Assembly: GCA_964460075.1 (NCBI GenBank)
Contig: CAYWPC010000007.1
Coordinates: forward strand, 1 to 64,000
DNA: 64,000 nt
Source: JAMBLL01 sp964460075
Lineage (GTDB): Bacteria; Actinomycetota; Acidimicrobiia; Spongiisociales; UBA5794
Direction of reading: 5' to 3'
The notes under the pieces: model-generated
The model's input: only the letters and a program-made list of their open reading frames with translations
Databases searched by the model: none
What the model was told of the DNA's origin: nothing
In this document: positions 43,830 to 52,932 of the stretch, in pieces
How the letters are laid out: each line of letters begins with the position of its first letter
Position numbering within the stretch: the stretch's first letter is position 1
Made by a program: the position numbers and the translations under genes

Positions 43830-44816
43830 CTAGCCGCTGTCCGTTGGGGCTACCACCACCGTCAGGGGGAGATGGTCACCTCCGATGTCTGGTCCGGTGT
43901 CGAATTGCGCAGGTGTGATGGTTGGTTGCATCAGGACGATGTCGATCGGGAGCCCGATCCAGCCCCCGATGACTGGAAGCCCTGACACTGGTGAGGTTGC
44001 TCGATAGCCGAACCCCTCTGAAGCGTCCCGAAGGTCGGTCGTGGTACGGAGAGTTCGCACACCCTTGGACCATCTCGTCGCACCGATCGCGCCGACGACT
44101 ACGACAGGGTTCGATGCGGTCTCCACAGCGTCGCGGATGGTTTCGAGACGATACGTGAGAGCATTCGCCGCCTCCTGAGAGGTGGGAAGGTCACCCCATG
44201 CCGTGACGACATCGATCATGCCACTTTCGGAGGGAACCGACACGCGATACACGGGTTGACGATCCTTCGTCATCGTGGTCGTCACCTGCCATGAGTCTCG
44301 TCCGAGGATGACGATGCCGAACGATCCTGCCAACTCGGGTGATGCGAGGATCGTGTAGGGGGAGCCGTTGCCGACGAGGGGCCTGGCCTGGTTCTCCGTC
44401 ACACCGGCGATTAGGATGAGGTCAGCCCTCGACTCGAACAACCACCGTAGAGCAGGTTCGTAGGTGGCAATGTCTCCGCTCAAGTCCACGTGGACAACAG
44501 CAATGCCATCCTCTCGGGCTGCCGCAGGCTGGTCACCGATCCATAGGGGTGCGATCAGCCAGGCGTTCACTACTGCGGCTGCGAGAAATACAGCGGTCGC
44601 GATGCCCCTGGCCGTGAGTCCATAGGCGATAGCTGCGATGAGTGCGATCCACATCAGGTGCCAGCGGTAGTTGGCCGCCAGGTCGAATCCCCACCAAGAG
44701 TCCCCGTAGAACGCAGCGACGGTCAGGATCAGTACGAGGCCACCGATGCTCGTGAGAGCGACGACGAACACAGAGTGCACCGTTGAACTGACCTGCGCTT
44801 CGCGATACCTCGTCAC
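43830..44816 (-). CDS. Membrane-anchored endonuclease/exonuclease/phosphatase-fold protein
   Basis: A 328-residue protein with three N-terminal hydrophobic helices (about residues 10-32, 50-67, 72-92) followed by a DNase-I-like domain: 'AVVHVDLSGD', 'DLILIAGVTENQARPL', 'VVVVGAIGATRWSKG', 'LPIDIVLMQPT' and the closing 'GGDHLPLTVVVA'. In this position EEP domains carry catalytic Asn/Glu/Asp/His. Here the first catalytic Asn-Glu pair is not clear (ITVTEN-like instead of LQE), so activity is uncertain. GTG 44816 overlaps the TGA of the PQQ-repeat gene. The TAG stop lies in the CTAG duplicated by the IS element. Confidence 0.75.
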   Translation of the reverse strand: MTRYREAQVSSTVHSVFVVALTSIGGLVLILTVAAFYGDSWWGFDLAANYRWHLMWIALIAAIAYGLTARGIATAVFLAAAVVNAWLIAPLWIGDQPAAAREDGIAVVHVDLSGDIATYEPALRWLFESRADLILIAGVTENQARPLVGNGSPYTILASPELAGSFGIVILGRDSWQVTTTMTKDRQPVYRVSVPSESGMIDVVTAWGDLPTSQEAANALTYRLETIRDAVETASNPVVVVGAIGATRWSKGVRTLRTTTDLRDASEGFGYRATSPVSGLPVIGGWIGLPIDIVLMQPTITPAQFDTGPDIGGDHLPLTVVVAPTDSG

Positions 44817-46408
44817 GATCCGAAAGCGTACATATACCCGTCTCGGGATCCAACGTAGATGTTCCCGTTCCACACTGCAGGGGTCGACTCGATGCATCCG
44901 TCGGTTGCTGATATCCGCCACATCTCCTGCGGGTTGCGAGGATCGCTGAGGTCATATGCGCGAATCCCTGAGTCTTGCGAGAAGCAGTCGACCGCGATGA
45001 TCAGCACATCGTCAGCGATCACGGGGGATGACCACGCGTTGACACCGATGTCGTCCTCCCACACAATGTCGCCGTTGTCTGTATCTACCGCGAGAAGCTT
45101 CCCGCTGTCGGTCGCAACGTAGAGAACGCCGTCTGGATGCAGTGCAGGCGTTGCCCATGCGCCCGTGTCCTGTCCTCGGGCTGCCGGGATCGGGATGCTC
45201 CACACGATCGGGTCGACGCTCTGGAGATCCGTTGCCGGTATCGAGGTATCGAGCTTCATGAGCGAACCGATCCCTCGTACGCGCCTGGCCGACAAGTTGC
45301 TGTCCTTCTCGTGATCGGCGTGTGACACAACGTAGATGTAGCCCTCCTTGTCGACGGAGATCGTGGCGTCGGTGTCGTCTCCAGTCCAGAAGTCGAAAAA
45401 TGTCTCTGCGTTCCCATTCTCTATATCGGAGAGGTCGATCCCTCTGATTCGCCCGGCGCTGTTCGCGAAATATGCTTTCTGTCCGAAGATCGCGGTCGAG
45501 TTCTCGACGGACTGGTCGCGTCCGATGATGTCGAGGAGCTCATCGGACCACGCAGGTGTCTGATACACGACCTCAGGGTCGACGGTCACTTTGCCGTCTG
45601 CGTCGTAGCCACGGTTGAGCTTGATGGCGAACCACCATGAGTTCTCTCCACCTTCATACAGCATGTCGTCGACGACCACAGGGTTCGAGTCCCAGTCATC
45701 GTTCCAGATACCTTCGACGGATCGTGCGTGCAATGACCAGACCTCGCGCACCTCGTCTCCGTCGAGAGCGAGGATGCGAAAGCGGGGGTCACGAGATCCG
45801 GTGTAGAGCAACGGATACCCGTCGGGGTCCAAGGTCACGCTCCCCTTGATAATGTCGCCCATGTCGAATGGAGGCCTGAGGTCCTGTCCCGTGGCTGCGT
45901 CGAGGAAGTGGATCTTCTTGTCGTACGCACCGAAGATCATCTCTGTTTTGCCATCATCGCGCTCGTACACGACCGGTTGGCCCGTCCATCCAGTACCGGA
46001 CCATGTCTTGCTCTCCCTGCCAACAGGAGACGCCCCTGACATTGCGTGTTCCGGGTATCGCCACAGTTGTTTCGGTTCGGTCGCTGAGACCGGTCCGGTT
46101 CCGAAGAACGTTCGCGTTGGGTTTCCCCTGAACATCGTGAGGCCGTTGACGGAGCCCCATGGCTCGAACACGGTATCGGCCGTGACGATACCTTCGGGCC
46201 GCAGAGGGGTGGTGGTCGTGGTGGTCGACGTGGAGCTCGATGTGGGAACACTCGACCCCGTGTCGCTCGACGGTGTCGTTGTGGCCACGGGCGGTAGCGT
46301 CGTCACCGAAGGAACATCGGGACCCGCAGAGATGACGTTATCTCCCCCAGCGACGCAGGCAGACGCAAGGAGTGCGAACGAAACGACGATCAGGGCGGCT
46401 TTGCGCAT
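44813..46408 (-). CDS. PQQ-repeat beta-propeller lipoprotein
   Basis: A 531-residue exported protein. Signal peptide 'ALIVVSFALLASACVAGG' has a lipobox (LLASAC, Cys near residue 18). A Thr/Ser-rich linker (about residues 30-70) precedes a beta-propeller built from PQQ-type blades, for example 'GKLLAVDTDNGDIVWEDDIG' and 'NIYVGSRDGYMYAFGS'. Its likely role is a surface-anchored scaffold or ligand-binding protein; bound PQQ is not implied. It is co-transcribed with the EEP-fold gene (4-nt overlap), which suggests a shared envelope role. Function unknown. Confidence 0.82.
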   Translation of the reverse strand: MRKAALIVVSFALLASACVAGGDNVISAGPDVPSVTTLPPVATTTPSSDTGSSVPTSSSTSTTTTTTPLRPEGIVTADTVFEPWGSVNGLTMFRGNPTRTFFGTGPVSATEPKQLWRYPEHAMSGASPVGRESKTWSGTGWTGQPVVYERDDGKTEMIFGAYDKKIHFLDAATGQDLRPPFDMGDIIKGSVTLDPDGYPLLYTGSRDPRFRILALDGDEVREVWSLHARSVEGIWNDDWDSNPVVVDDMLYEGGENSWWFAIKLNRGYDADGKVTVDPEVVYQTPAWSDELLDIIGRDQSVENSTAIFGQKAYFANSAGRIRGIDLSDIENGNAETFFDFWTGDDTDATISVDKEGYIYVVSHADHEKDSNLSARRVRGIGSLMKLDTSIPATDLQSVDPIVWSIPIPAARGQDTGAWATPALHPDGVLYVATDSGKLLAVDTDNGDIVWEDDIGVNAWSSPVIADDVLIIAVDCFSQDSGIRAYDLSDPRNPQEMWRISATDGCIESTPAVWNGNIYVGSRDGYMYAFGS

Positions 46409-46530
46409 CCGTGCGAGTGTAGAGAGAGGCCCTGGGTATTCGGATCGCTACGCTGACCGAATGCTCGTGTGCCTCCGGTTGGTGGGCTCGTGGCGCCTGG
46501 AGCGCGACCTGTAATAGGTACCCTGCAACG

Positions 46531-48291
46531 ATGACCAGGGACCAAGCGAGGATCGAGGATCTCAAGAGCGGCATCGCGCTTCTCCTGAGGGTATTGAGCA
46601 GGTACCGAGCAATTGCGATCCGGTCAATCCTTGGCGCTTTGGTCTGGATGGCGATGATCATCACCATCCCCTACCTCATTGGGTTGGTCATCGATCGATC
46701 GGTCGATCCGACGGATCCAGCGGTGGCGTGGATGGTTCTCGGTGGCATGCTGGTTGCAGGTTCGATACAGGCAATTGGCATCTCGATGCGCCGCTATTTC
46801 GGTTTCAAGTTGTCCTATCGCGCCGAGACCGACATCCGAAACCGAATCTTTGCCCACATCCAACGGATGGCCTTCAGCTTCCATGACGTGACGTCGACGG
46901 GCGAGCTGATGGCGAGAGCGTCCTCTGACCTGTCCCAGCTCCGCCTCATTCTTGCGATGCTCCCGATCACGCTTGCGAACCTTTCGATGTTCATACTCGT
47001 GTCAGCCGTTCTCGTCATCGTCGACCCTGTGCTCGGTGCGGTTGCCGCGCTGATGGTTCCCGCGCTGCTATTCGCTTCTGCGCGATTCGCGAACCGTGTC
47101 GTTGGGTACTCCTTTGATCTACAGAGGCGACTCTCAGAGTTGTCCCATGTAGTGGAAGAGTCGGTTTCTGGAATTGAGGTTGTTAAGAGCTATGGCCAGG
47201 AGGCACAGCAACAAGCGAAGCTGGACTACAAGGCCGAGACCATCTATGACGCGGCGATGGGGATGGCGAAAGAGCGCGCGATCCATCGTCCATTCTTCGA
47301 GATCATCCCTGCCCTCGGAACTGTGGCGGTGCTTGCGGTGGGAGGAGTCCGGGTCGTGGACGGCGCTATCACGATCGGCGAGTTCGTCTCTTTCACACAG
47401 TACCTCGCCGTGATGGTGCTCCCACTCATGATCACCGGTTGGTTCTTTGCGAATCTGCCCCGCGCTGCAGCAGCTGCGTCTCGTATCGACCGGCTCCTTG
47501 AGACTGACCCTGCGATCGACGATCCGAGGACGCCAACGGATCTTGGCCAGGGGAATGGGTCCATCAGGTTTGAGAACGTGTCGTTCACCTATCCGGACGG
47601 CACCGAGGTACTCAAGGGTGTGTCCCTGACGATCCCTGGAGGGACATCCGTCGGTGTCGTCGGGGCGACGGGCTCGGGGAAGACGACACTGGCCCATCTG
47701 ATCCCTCGCTTTTACGACACAACCGATGGAACCGTGTCGATCGACGGCGTCGACGTTCGCGAGGTTGGCCTCGACCAGCTACGAAGTGAAGTCTCCGTCG
47801 TTTTCCAGGAGACGTTTCTGTTCTCGGCTTCGATTGCAGACAATATCCGTGTCGGTGATCCTCTCGCGTCTGACCATCAGGTGCGCTCTGCGGCCAGGCT
47901 GGCGCGTATCCACGAGTTCGTCTGTGCGTTGCCCGATGGATACGACACCGTTGTTGGGGAGAGGGGTGCCACGCTGTCGGGTGGCCAGCGTCAGCGGGTG
48001 AGTCTCGCTCGTGGCGTTGTGCGCGACCCACGCATCCTGATTCTCGACGACGCCACGTCCTCGGTAGACGCCGTCGTGGAGGCCGATATTCAGGAGGCAC
48101 TGCGGCAGGTCATGTCAGGGAGGACGACCGTCATCGTCGCCCATCGGACATCGACGCTGGCGCTTGTCGACAATGTGGCCTTCATCGAAGATGGGGAGCT
48201 CGCCGCATTCGGGCCACACGAGGCGCTTCTGGCTGACGTGCCACGCTACGGCGAGGTACTGGCTGCAACCGTCGGGCCGGTGCAGGCATGA
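46531..48291 (+). CDS. ABC exporter half-transporter, subunit 1 (degenerate catalytic site)
   Basis: A 586-residue type IV ABC exporter half: six membrane helices in about the first 320 residues, then an ATPase domain with Walker A 'GATGSGKTTLAHLI', signature 'LSGGQRQRVSLARGV', and Walker B followed by Asp instead of Glu ('ILILDDATSSVD'), with the H-loop in 'VIVAHRTSTL'. The missing catalytic Glu and the odd signature of the partner (next gene) are hallmarks of heterodimeric exporters of the BmrCD/TM287-288 kind. The substrate is unknown. The stop overlaps the partner's ATG. Confidence 0.92.
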   Translation: MTRDQARIEDLKSGIALLLRVLSRYRAIAIRSILGALVWMAMIITIPYLIGLVIDRSVDPTDPAVAWMVLGGMLVAGSIQAIGISMRRYFGFKLSYRAETDIRNRIFAHIQRMAFSFHDVTSTGELMARASSDLSQLRLILAMLPITLANLSMFILVSAVLVIVDPVLGAVAALMVPALLFASARFANRVVGYSFDLQRRLSELSHVVEESVSGIEVVKSYGQEAQQQAKLDYKAETIYDAAMGMAKERAIHRPFFEIIPALGTVAVLAVGGVRVVDGAITIGEFVSFTQYLAVMVLPLMITGWFFANLPRAAAAASRIDRLLETDPAIDDPRTPTDLGQGNGSIRFENVSFTYPDGTEVLKGVSLTIPGGTSVGVVGATGSGKTTLAHLIPRFYDTTDGTVSIDGVDVREVGLDQLRSEVSVVFQETFLFSASIADNIRVGDPLASDHQVRSAARLARIHEFVCALPDGYDTVVGERGATLSGGQRQRVSLARGVVRDPRILILDDATSSVDAVVEADIQEALRQVMSGRTTVIVAHRTSTLALVDNVAFIEDGELAAFGPHEALLADVPRYGEVLAATVGPVQA

Positions 48292-50063
48292 AGTACATGT
48301 CGTCGGCTGGCGACTACCGGGTTGATCGCCCTGGCCGGCTTATTGCACGTGCGGCACGACTTTCACACGGCCTTCGTCTGCCGCTCGCTGGGGCGCTATC
48401 TGCGACTTTTGTTGCGACCATTGTCCGGCTCCTTGGTCCACTCGTGGTCAGGGGAGGTATCGATCGTGGTATCACCGTTGGGGACAAGGGTGTGATCTTG
48501 ACTGCTGCTGGAATGTTCGTCGCCCTTCTCGCGGTGCAGTATTTCGTTACTGCCGTGTCTCAATGGACGGTGTCGAAGGTCGGTGAGCGGTACCTGGTAC
48601 AGCTTCGCTCTGTCGTGTTCGGCCGCATGCTTCGGCTCGACTTGGCGTTCTTCTCTCGTACGAAAAGTGGAGTGCTGGTATCGAGGATGACCGCGGACAT
48701 CGAGTCGCTTCAGGAGTTCGCGTCTGACGGCGCCGTCTTGGCGCTGAGCAACATCCTGACGGTCGCAGGCGTAGCCGTGGCACTCGGCCTTGTCGACTGG
48801 CAGATGGCGGCAGCGGTGTTCACCGTCGTTGCGGTGCTGCTGGGTGTGTCTGTCATTTTTCAGCGCCAGGCTCGCAAGGCCTACGACGCTGTTCGCGAGC
48901 GGATCGGAAGGGTCCTCGCGACCCTTCAGGAGGGGATCACAGGCGTACGTGTGGTGCAGGCGTTCACGCAGGAGGGGACACAGGCGACGACGTTCGGGCG
49001 GGTCAATGAGCGTCACTTTGATGCCAACATGGCAACTGCTCGGGCGATCTCGTGGTATTTCCCTGTGATTGCGTTTCTGCGTGTGATCGCGATGGCTTCG
49101 GTGTTGGCCATAGGAGTGTCACGGGTCATCGACGGATCGATGACGATCGGAACCCTCGTCGCGTTTCTCCTATATCTCGACTGGTTCTTCCAGCCGATCA
49201 TCAACCTGTCGAATGTCTACAACCTCCTCCAGTCCGCAATGGCGGCGTTGGCAAAGCTGTTCGAGCTCATGGATGAGCCCATCGCTGCCAATGAACGTCC
49301 TGGTGCGTACGACCTTGAAGCCCCCGTACGTGGTGCCGTCGCGTTCGAAGGCGTCGGGTTTCACTACGAGACGAATATTCCGGTGCTCACTGGCGTCGAC
49401 CTCTCCGTTGCTCCAGGCGAGCGTGTGGCGATTGTCGGTGAGACTGGCTCCGGAAAGTCAACGCTTGCGAAACTCGCCATGCGGTTCTATGACCCGACGA
49501 CTGGATCAGTCACGATCGATGGAAACAACCTCACCGACATCACGCATCGGTCTCGTCTCGACGCCATGGCGCTGATCCCACAGGATGGGTTCTTGTTCGC
49601 GGGTTCGCTTCGCGAAAACCTCACCTACGCGAAACCTGGATCGTCGGATGACGACGTGTGGCGGGTGCTCGAGGCGATGGAGATCGACGGCTGGATTCGA
49701 TCGCTCCCCGATCAGCTTGATACCGAAGTGCGAGAGAGAGGGTCGAGGTTCTCTGCAGGTGAGCGCCAGCTGATCGCCCTTGCCAGGGCCTTTCTGGCCG
49801 ATCCGTCGATCATCGTTCTCGATGAGGCGACGTCGAATCTGGATCCAGAGACGGAGATGAACGTCGAGAGTGCGCTTCATGCGCTGCTCGCCGGGCGCAC
49901 GTCGATCGTCATTGCGCACCGGTTACGTTCCGCCGAGCGTGCAGACCGTGTTGTCATGATCGATGGGGGCAGAGTCATCGCGGAAGGTACCCACAATGAG
50001 CTCGTTGCGACGAGTGAGCCGTATAGGGAACTTGTAGAGGTGTGGCAGCGGGGGTTGGCATAG
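48288..50063 (+). CDS. ABC exporter half-transporter, subunit 2 (canonical Walker B)
   Basis: A 591-residue partner of the preceding subunit: six predicted membrane helices, then Walker A 'GETGSGKSTLAKLAM', a non-standard signature 'FSAGERQLIALARAF' in place of LSGGQ, and a normal Walker B with Glu ('IIVLDEATSNLDPET'), H-loop 'VIAHRLRSAE'. Its Walker B can serve the one active site, while its altered signature faces the degenerate site of subunit 1. ATG 48288 overlaps the previous stop by 4 nt, so equal production is expected. Confidence 0.92.
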   Translation: MKYMSSAGDYRVDRPGRLIARAARLSHGLRLPLAGALSATFVATIVRLLGPLVVRGGIDRGITVGDKGVILTAAGMFVALLAVQYFVTAVSQWTVSKVGERYLVQLRSVVFGRMLRLDLAFFSRTKSGVLVSRMTADIESLQEFASDGAVLALSNILTVAGVAVALGLVDWQMAAAVFTVVAVLLGVSVIFQRQARKAYDAVRERIGRVLATLQEGITGVRVVQAFTQEGTQATTFGRVNERHFDANMATARAISWYFPVIAFLRVIAMASVLAIGVSRVIDGSMTIGTLVAFLLYLDWFFQPIINLSNVYNLLQSAMAALAKLFELMDEPIAANERPGAYDLEAPVRGAVAFEGVGFHYETNIPVLTGVDLSVAPGERVAIVGETGSGKSTLAKLAMRFYDPTTGSVTIDGNNLTDITHRSRLDAMALIPQDGFLFAGSLRENLTYAKPGSSDDDVWRVLEAMEIDGWIRSLPDQLDTEVRERGSRFSAGERQLIALARAFLADPSIIVLDEATSNLDPETEMNVESALHALLAGRTSIVIAHRLRSAERADRVVMIDGGRVIAEGTHNELVATSEPYRELVEVWQRGLA

Positions 50064-50091
50064 CTGTTGGGAATGCCCTGCGATAGCATCC

Positions 50092-50109
50092 GATGGTGAA
50101 ATCACCATC
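50092..50109. promoter_or_regulatory. Perfect inverted repeat across the start codon of the FMN-binding gene
   Basis: GATGGTGA (50092-50099) and its complement TCACCATC (50102-50109) are separated by two A. The ATG (50093-50095) lies in the left arm. It could be an operator or an mRNA hairpin that limits initiation. No regulator gene is adjacent, so the role is speculative. Confidence 0.35.
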
Positions 50110-50740
50110 AGAGCGGACGAGGGTCAGTCGTGTTCCTGAGAGAGCGGCATACGACGAGGACACCATCCATCGGATCCTCGACGAGGCACTGATTTGCCAC
50201 GTCGCGTTCGCCACCGATCAGGGTCCGGTCGCGATCCCGACGATCCATGCCAGAGTCGATAGCACGCTATATCTCCACGGTTCCCACGCTTCGCGAATGA
50301 TGCGCGCGACTGTTGGGGCGGACGTCTGTGTCACCGTGACCATCGTCGACGGCATCGTGGCTGCACGGTCCGCGTTCCACTCCTCGCTCAACTACCGGTC
50401 GGTTGTCGTCTTCGGTACCCCGAGGATCGTCGATGATCCCAACGAGCGCCGTGTCGCCTTCGAGGCCATCACCAACCATGTGCTCCCAGGCCGCTGGAGC
50501 GAAGCCAGACAGCCGAACGCCAAGGAAGATGCTGGGACGAGGCTGCTTGCGATTGACATTGGGGAGGCCTCTGCCAAGGTGCGCACCGGTCCACCAGGTG
50601 ACGACGCTGACGACCTCGATCTCGGCATCTGGGCTGGCGTCATCCCACTCTCGGTGACGGCTGGAACTCCCAACCCCGCACCGGACCTCGAACAGGGCGT
50701 TGATGTGCCGCTGTCGGTGCGGAACCTCACACGCTCATAG
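50093..50740 (+). CDS. FMN-binding pyridoxamine 5'-phosphate oxidase-like protein (NimA type)
   Basis: A 215-residue split-barrel flavoprotein. The pattern 'ILDEALICHVAFATDQGPVA', then 'IPTIHARVDSTLYLHGSHAS', 'RMMRATVGADVCVTVTIVDG' and 'SLNYRSVVVFG' is typical of the Pyridox_oxase_2/NimA group, which bind FMN and sometimes reduce nitroimidazoles. The real substrate is unknown. It begins 29 nt after the ABC exporter and could be co-transcribed with it. The next gene starts 64 nt downstream. Confidence 0.85.
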   Translation: MVKSPSERTRVSRVPERAAYDEDTIHRILDEALICHVAFATDQGPVAIPTIHARVDSTLYLHGSHASRMMRATVGADVCVTVTIVDGIVAARSAFHSSLNYRSVVVFGTPRIVDDPNERRVAFEAITNHVLPGRWSEARQPNAKEDAGTRLLAIDIGEASAKVRTGPPGDDADDLDLGIWAGVIPLSVTAGTPNPAPDLEQGVDVPLSVRNLTRS

Positions 50741-50804
50741 AAAGACGGGTCGCAGGGGTGTTCCCCTTCGATCCTCGTTTGGCACAGACGCGAGGAAGGA
50801 CGCC

Positions 50805-52052
50805 ATGTACGATTTCTTGTTGAGCGACGAACAGCTCCGCCTGCGCGAGGAGGTCAGGGACCTCGTTGGATGGGTGCCGAAAGAGATGATCGTGAAGATG
50901 GATCGAGATGAGATCCACTTCCCGCAAGAGTTCCTCCGTGAGGCTGGAAGGCGCAACCTCCTGGGTTGCAGGCATCCCGTCGAGTGGGGCGGGCGCGGCC
51001 TGGACTGGGTGAGCAGCTCAATGGTGATGGAGGAGATCGGCACGCTCGGATACATCTTTGCCTGCACCTTCGGTGTCGGCGCCGACCTCGTGTGCGATGC
51101 AATCATTCTTCACGGTACCGACGCTCAGAAGGAGCGCTTCGTCAAACCGCTGCTCAAGGGTGAGTTGTTTGCCGCTGAGGCGTTGACGGAGCCCCGTGGT
51201 GGCTCGGACTTTTTCGGCACGACGAGCACAGCGGTGCTGCACGGTGATCGCTTTGTGCTCAACGGCCAGAAGCGGTTCATCGTGGGTGCAGAGGCAGCGG
51301 ACTACTTTCTCGTATACGCAAGGACGAACACCGAGGCTCCGGCACACAGTGGCATCACAGCCTTCATCGTGGAGCGGGGCCCTGGTCTCAAGGTCGACTA
51401 CCTCTACAACTTGATGGGCTCACGAGGTGGGGGTGCCGGCCGGGTGGTGTTCAAGGATGTCGAGGTGCCAGTGGAGCACGTAGTCGGATCTATCGATGGC
51501 GGAGTGGATGTGTTCACGACCATGATGGTCCCTGAGCGGCTGGGCACCGCTGCAATGACCATTGGCCCAGCGAGGGCCGCCCTTGAGGTGGCGGGTGGCT
51601 ATACGACTCGTCGCAAGGCGTTTGGCAAGACGATCAACCGTTTCGAGGGTGTCAGCTTCCAGGTCGCTGAGGCTTCGATGTTGCTCGATGCTGCCCGCTC
51701 GTTGGTGTACACGACGTCTCGAGCCGTCGACGCAGGCGAGGATCCCGCGCACGTTCGCAGGCTGATCAGCGAGACGAAGAAGTTCGTCACCGAGGCATGC
51801 CAGGACGTTGTCCATAACGCGATGCAGGTCATGGGTGGGATCGGCTACACATCTGTGTTCCCTGTGGAGCGGCACTACCGCGACCTGCGGCTGGCTTCCA
51901 TCTGGACGGGGACGAACGAGGTGATGAGCATGATCATCGCGCACGAGTGGTACACCGAATACGCCGAGCGTCACGCCAAGGGCGCTGCATGGCGTGACTG
52001 GGAGGCTGATGGGATCGACGCCGATGACGTAGAGGAGAAGGTGTACGAGTAG
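50805..52052 (+). CDS. Acyl-CoA dehydrogenase family protein
   Basis: A 415-residue FAD enzyme of the acyl-CoA dehydrogenase fold: N-terminal 'LLSDEQLRLREEVRDLV', 'GCRHPVEWGGRGLDWVSS', the FAD/substrate region 'AAEALTEPRGGSDFFGTTS', 'LNGQKRFIVGA', 'ITAFIVERGPGL', 'TTRRKAFGKTINRFEGV' and 'QVMGGIGYTSVFPVERHYRD'. It should act in fatty-acid or amino-acid-derived acyl-CoA oxidation with electron transfer flavoprotein; chain preference is unknown. ATG 50805 follows AGGAAGG by about 7 nt. Confidence 0.9.
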   Translation: MYDFLLSDEQLRLREEVRDLVGWVPKEMIVKMDRDEIHFPQEFLREAGRRNLLGCRHPVEWGGRGLDWVSSSMVMEEIGTLGYIFACTFGVGADLVCDAIILHGTDAQKERFVKPLLKGELFAAEALTEPRGGSDFFGTTSTAVLHGDRFVLNGQKRFIVGAEAADYFLVYARTNTEAPAHSGITAFIVERGPGLKVDYLYNLMGSRGGGAGRVVFKDVEVPVEHVVGSIDGGVDVFTTMMVPERLGTAAMTIGPARAALEVAGGYTTRRKAFGKTINRFEGVSFQVAEASMLLDAARSLVYTTSRAVDAGEDPAHVRRLISETKKFVTEACQDVVHNAMQVMGGIGYTSVFPVERHYRDLRLASIWTGTNEVMSMIIAHEWYTEYAERHAKGAAWRDWEADGIDADDVEEKVYE

Positions 52053-52055
52053 CGG

Positions 52056-52086
52056 CTCGTCCAGCCTATGACTCGTCTGGCCTATG
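52056..52086. repeat. Tandem 15-nt repeat between convergent genes
   Basis: CTCGTCCAGCCTATG (52056-52070) and CTCGTCTGGCCTATG (52072-52086) match at 13 of 15 positions, one base apart, in the 29-nt gap of two convergent genes. The second copy runs into the 3' end of the luciferase-like gene. Role unknown; a small duplication is the simplest account. Confidence 0.6.
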
Positions 52087-52867
52087 CATTGACGCGGTCG
52101 CGCCACGCCAGCCAGTCTTTGACTCTGCTCATGTCGTAGTCGGGTCCGTTCAATCCGATCGTGATCTCGTCTGCACCTGCGGCCCTGTACGCATCGGCGA
52201 GTTCGATCTTGTTCGCGTCGATTCCGACGGACCGTTCAATGTCGTGCGGATCGCGGCCCACTGTGGTGCACCATTCGTCGAGCACCGCCGACTTGTGGGT
52301 AAACGTCTCCACGTCACCGAATCCGTGCCAGATGTCGGCGTACTCGGCCACGATCCGAAGGGTCACCTTCTCGCCCCCACCCCCGATGAGGATCGGAAGC
52401 GGACCGGATGGTTGCGGGTCGAGGAGCGTGAGCCGGTTCTTGATGACGGGCATTGCCGCGTCAAGGGCTCGCAACCGACCGATCGCAGTGCCGAACTCGT
52501 AGCCGTATTCGTCGTAGTCCTTCTCGAACCAGCCTGAACCGATGCCGAAAATGAGTCGCCCACCCGAGATCACATCGACGGTACGGGCCATGTCCGCGAG
52601 CAACGCAGGGTTGCGGTACGAGTTACAGGTGACGAGTGCACCGAAGCGGATATTCTTGGTTGCCTCAGCCCATGCTCCGAGCATCGTCCAACACTCGAAG
52701 TGTTTGCCTGCGATCGGGTCGGGATCGCCTCCGTAGAGCGGGTAGAAGTGGTCCCAGTTGTAGAGAACGTCGACGCCCAACGCTTCGGCTTCGAGAACGG
52801 CTCGCCGAATGTCGGCATAGTCGGCGTGTTGGGGATGTATCTGTATCGCGATTCGAGCTTCTGCCAC
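52082..52867 (-). CDS. Luciferase-like (probably F420-dependent) oxidoreductase
   Basis: A 261-residue TIM-barrel of the bacterial luciferase-like superfamily: 'DVLYNWDHFYPLYGG', 'KNIRFGALVTCNSYRNPALL', 'MARTVDVISGGRLIFGIGSG', 'WFEKDYDEYGYEFG', 'PLPILIGGGGEKVTLRIVAE'. The motif 'GRLIFGIGSGWFEKDY' is typical of actinobacterial F420-dependent members, although FMN use cannot be excluded. GTG 52867 has AAGGAG 5 nt upstream. Substrate unknown. Confidence 0.85.
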   Translation of the reverse strand: MAEARIAIQIHPQHADYADIRRAVLEAEALGVDVLYNWDHFYPLYGGDPDPIAGKHFECWTMLGAWAEATKNIRFGALVTCNSYRNPALLADMARTVDVISGGRLIFGIGSGWFEKDYDEYGYEFGTAIGRLRALDAAMPVIKNRLTLLDPQPSGPLPILIGGGGEKVTLRIVAEYADIWHGFGDVETFTHKSAVLDEWCTTVGRDPHDIERSVGIDANKIELADAYRAAGADEITIGLNGPDYDMSRVKDWLAWRDRVNA

Positions 52868-52932
52868 GTGTGCTCCTTGATCAGGCGGGACGACACTAGT
52901 GGTGTGACGGCCTCGTCGCATACCATGGTGTC

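Noticed and set aside
43830..44816. EEP-fold gene truncated by the IS element
   Set aside because: The closing GGDHLPLTVVVA motif and a stop within the duplicated CTAG show the gene is complete.
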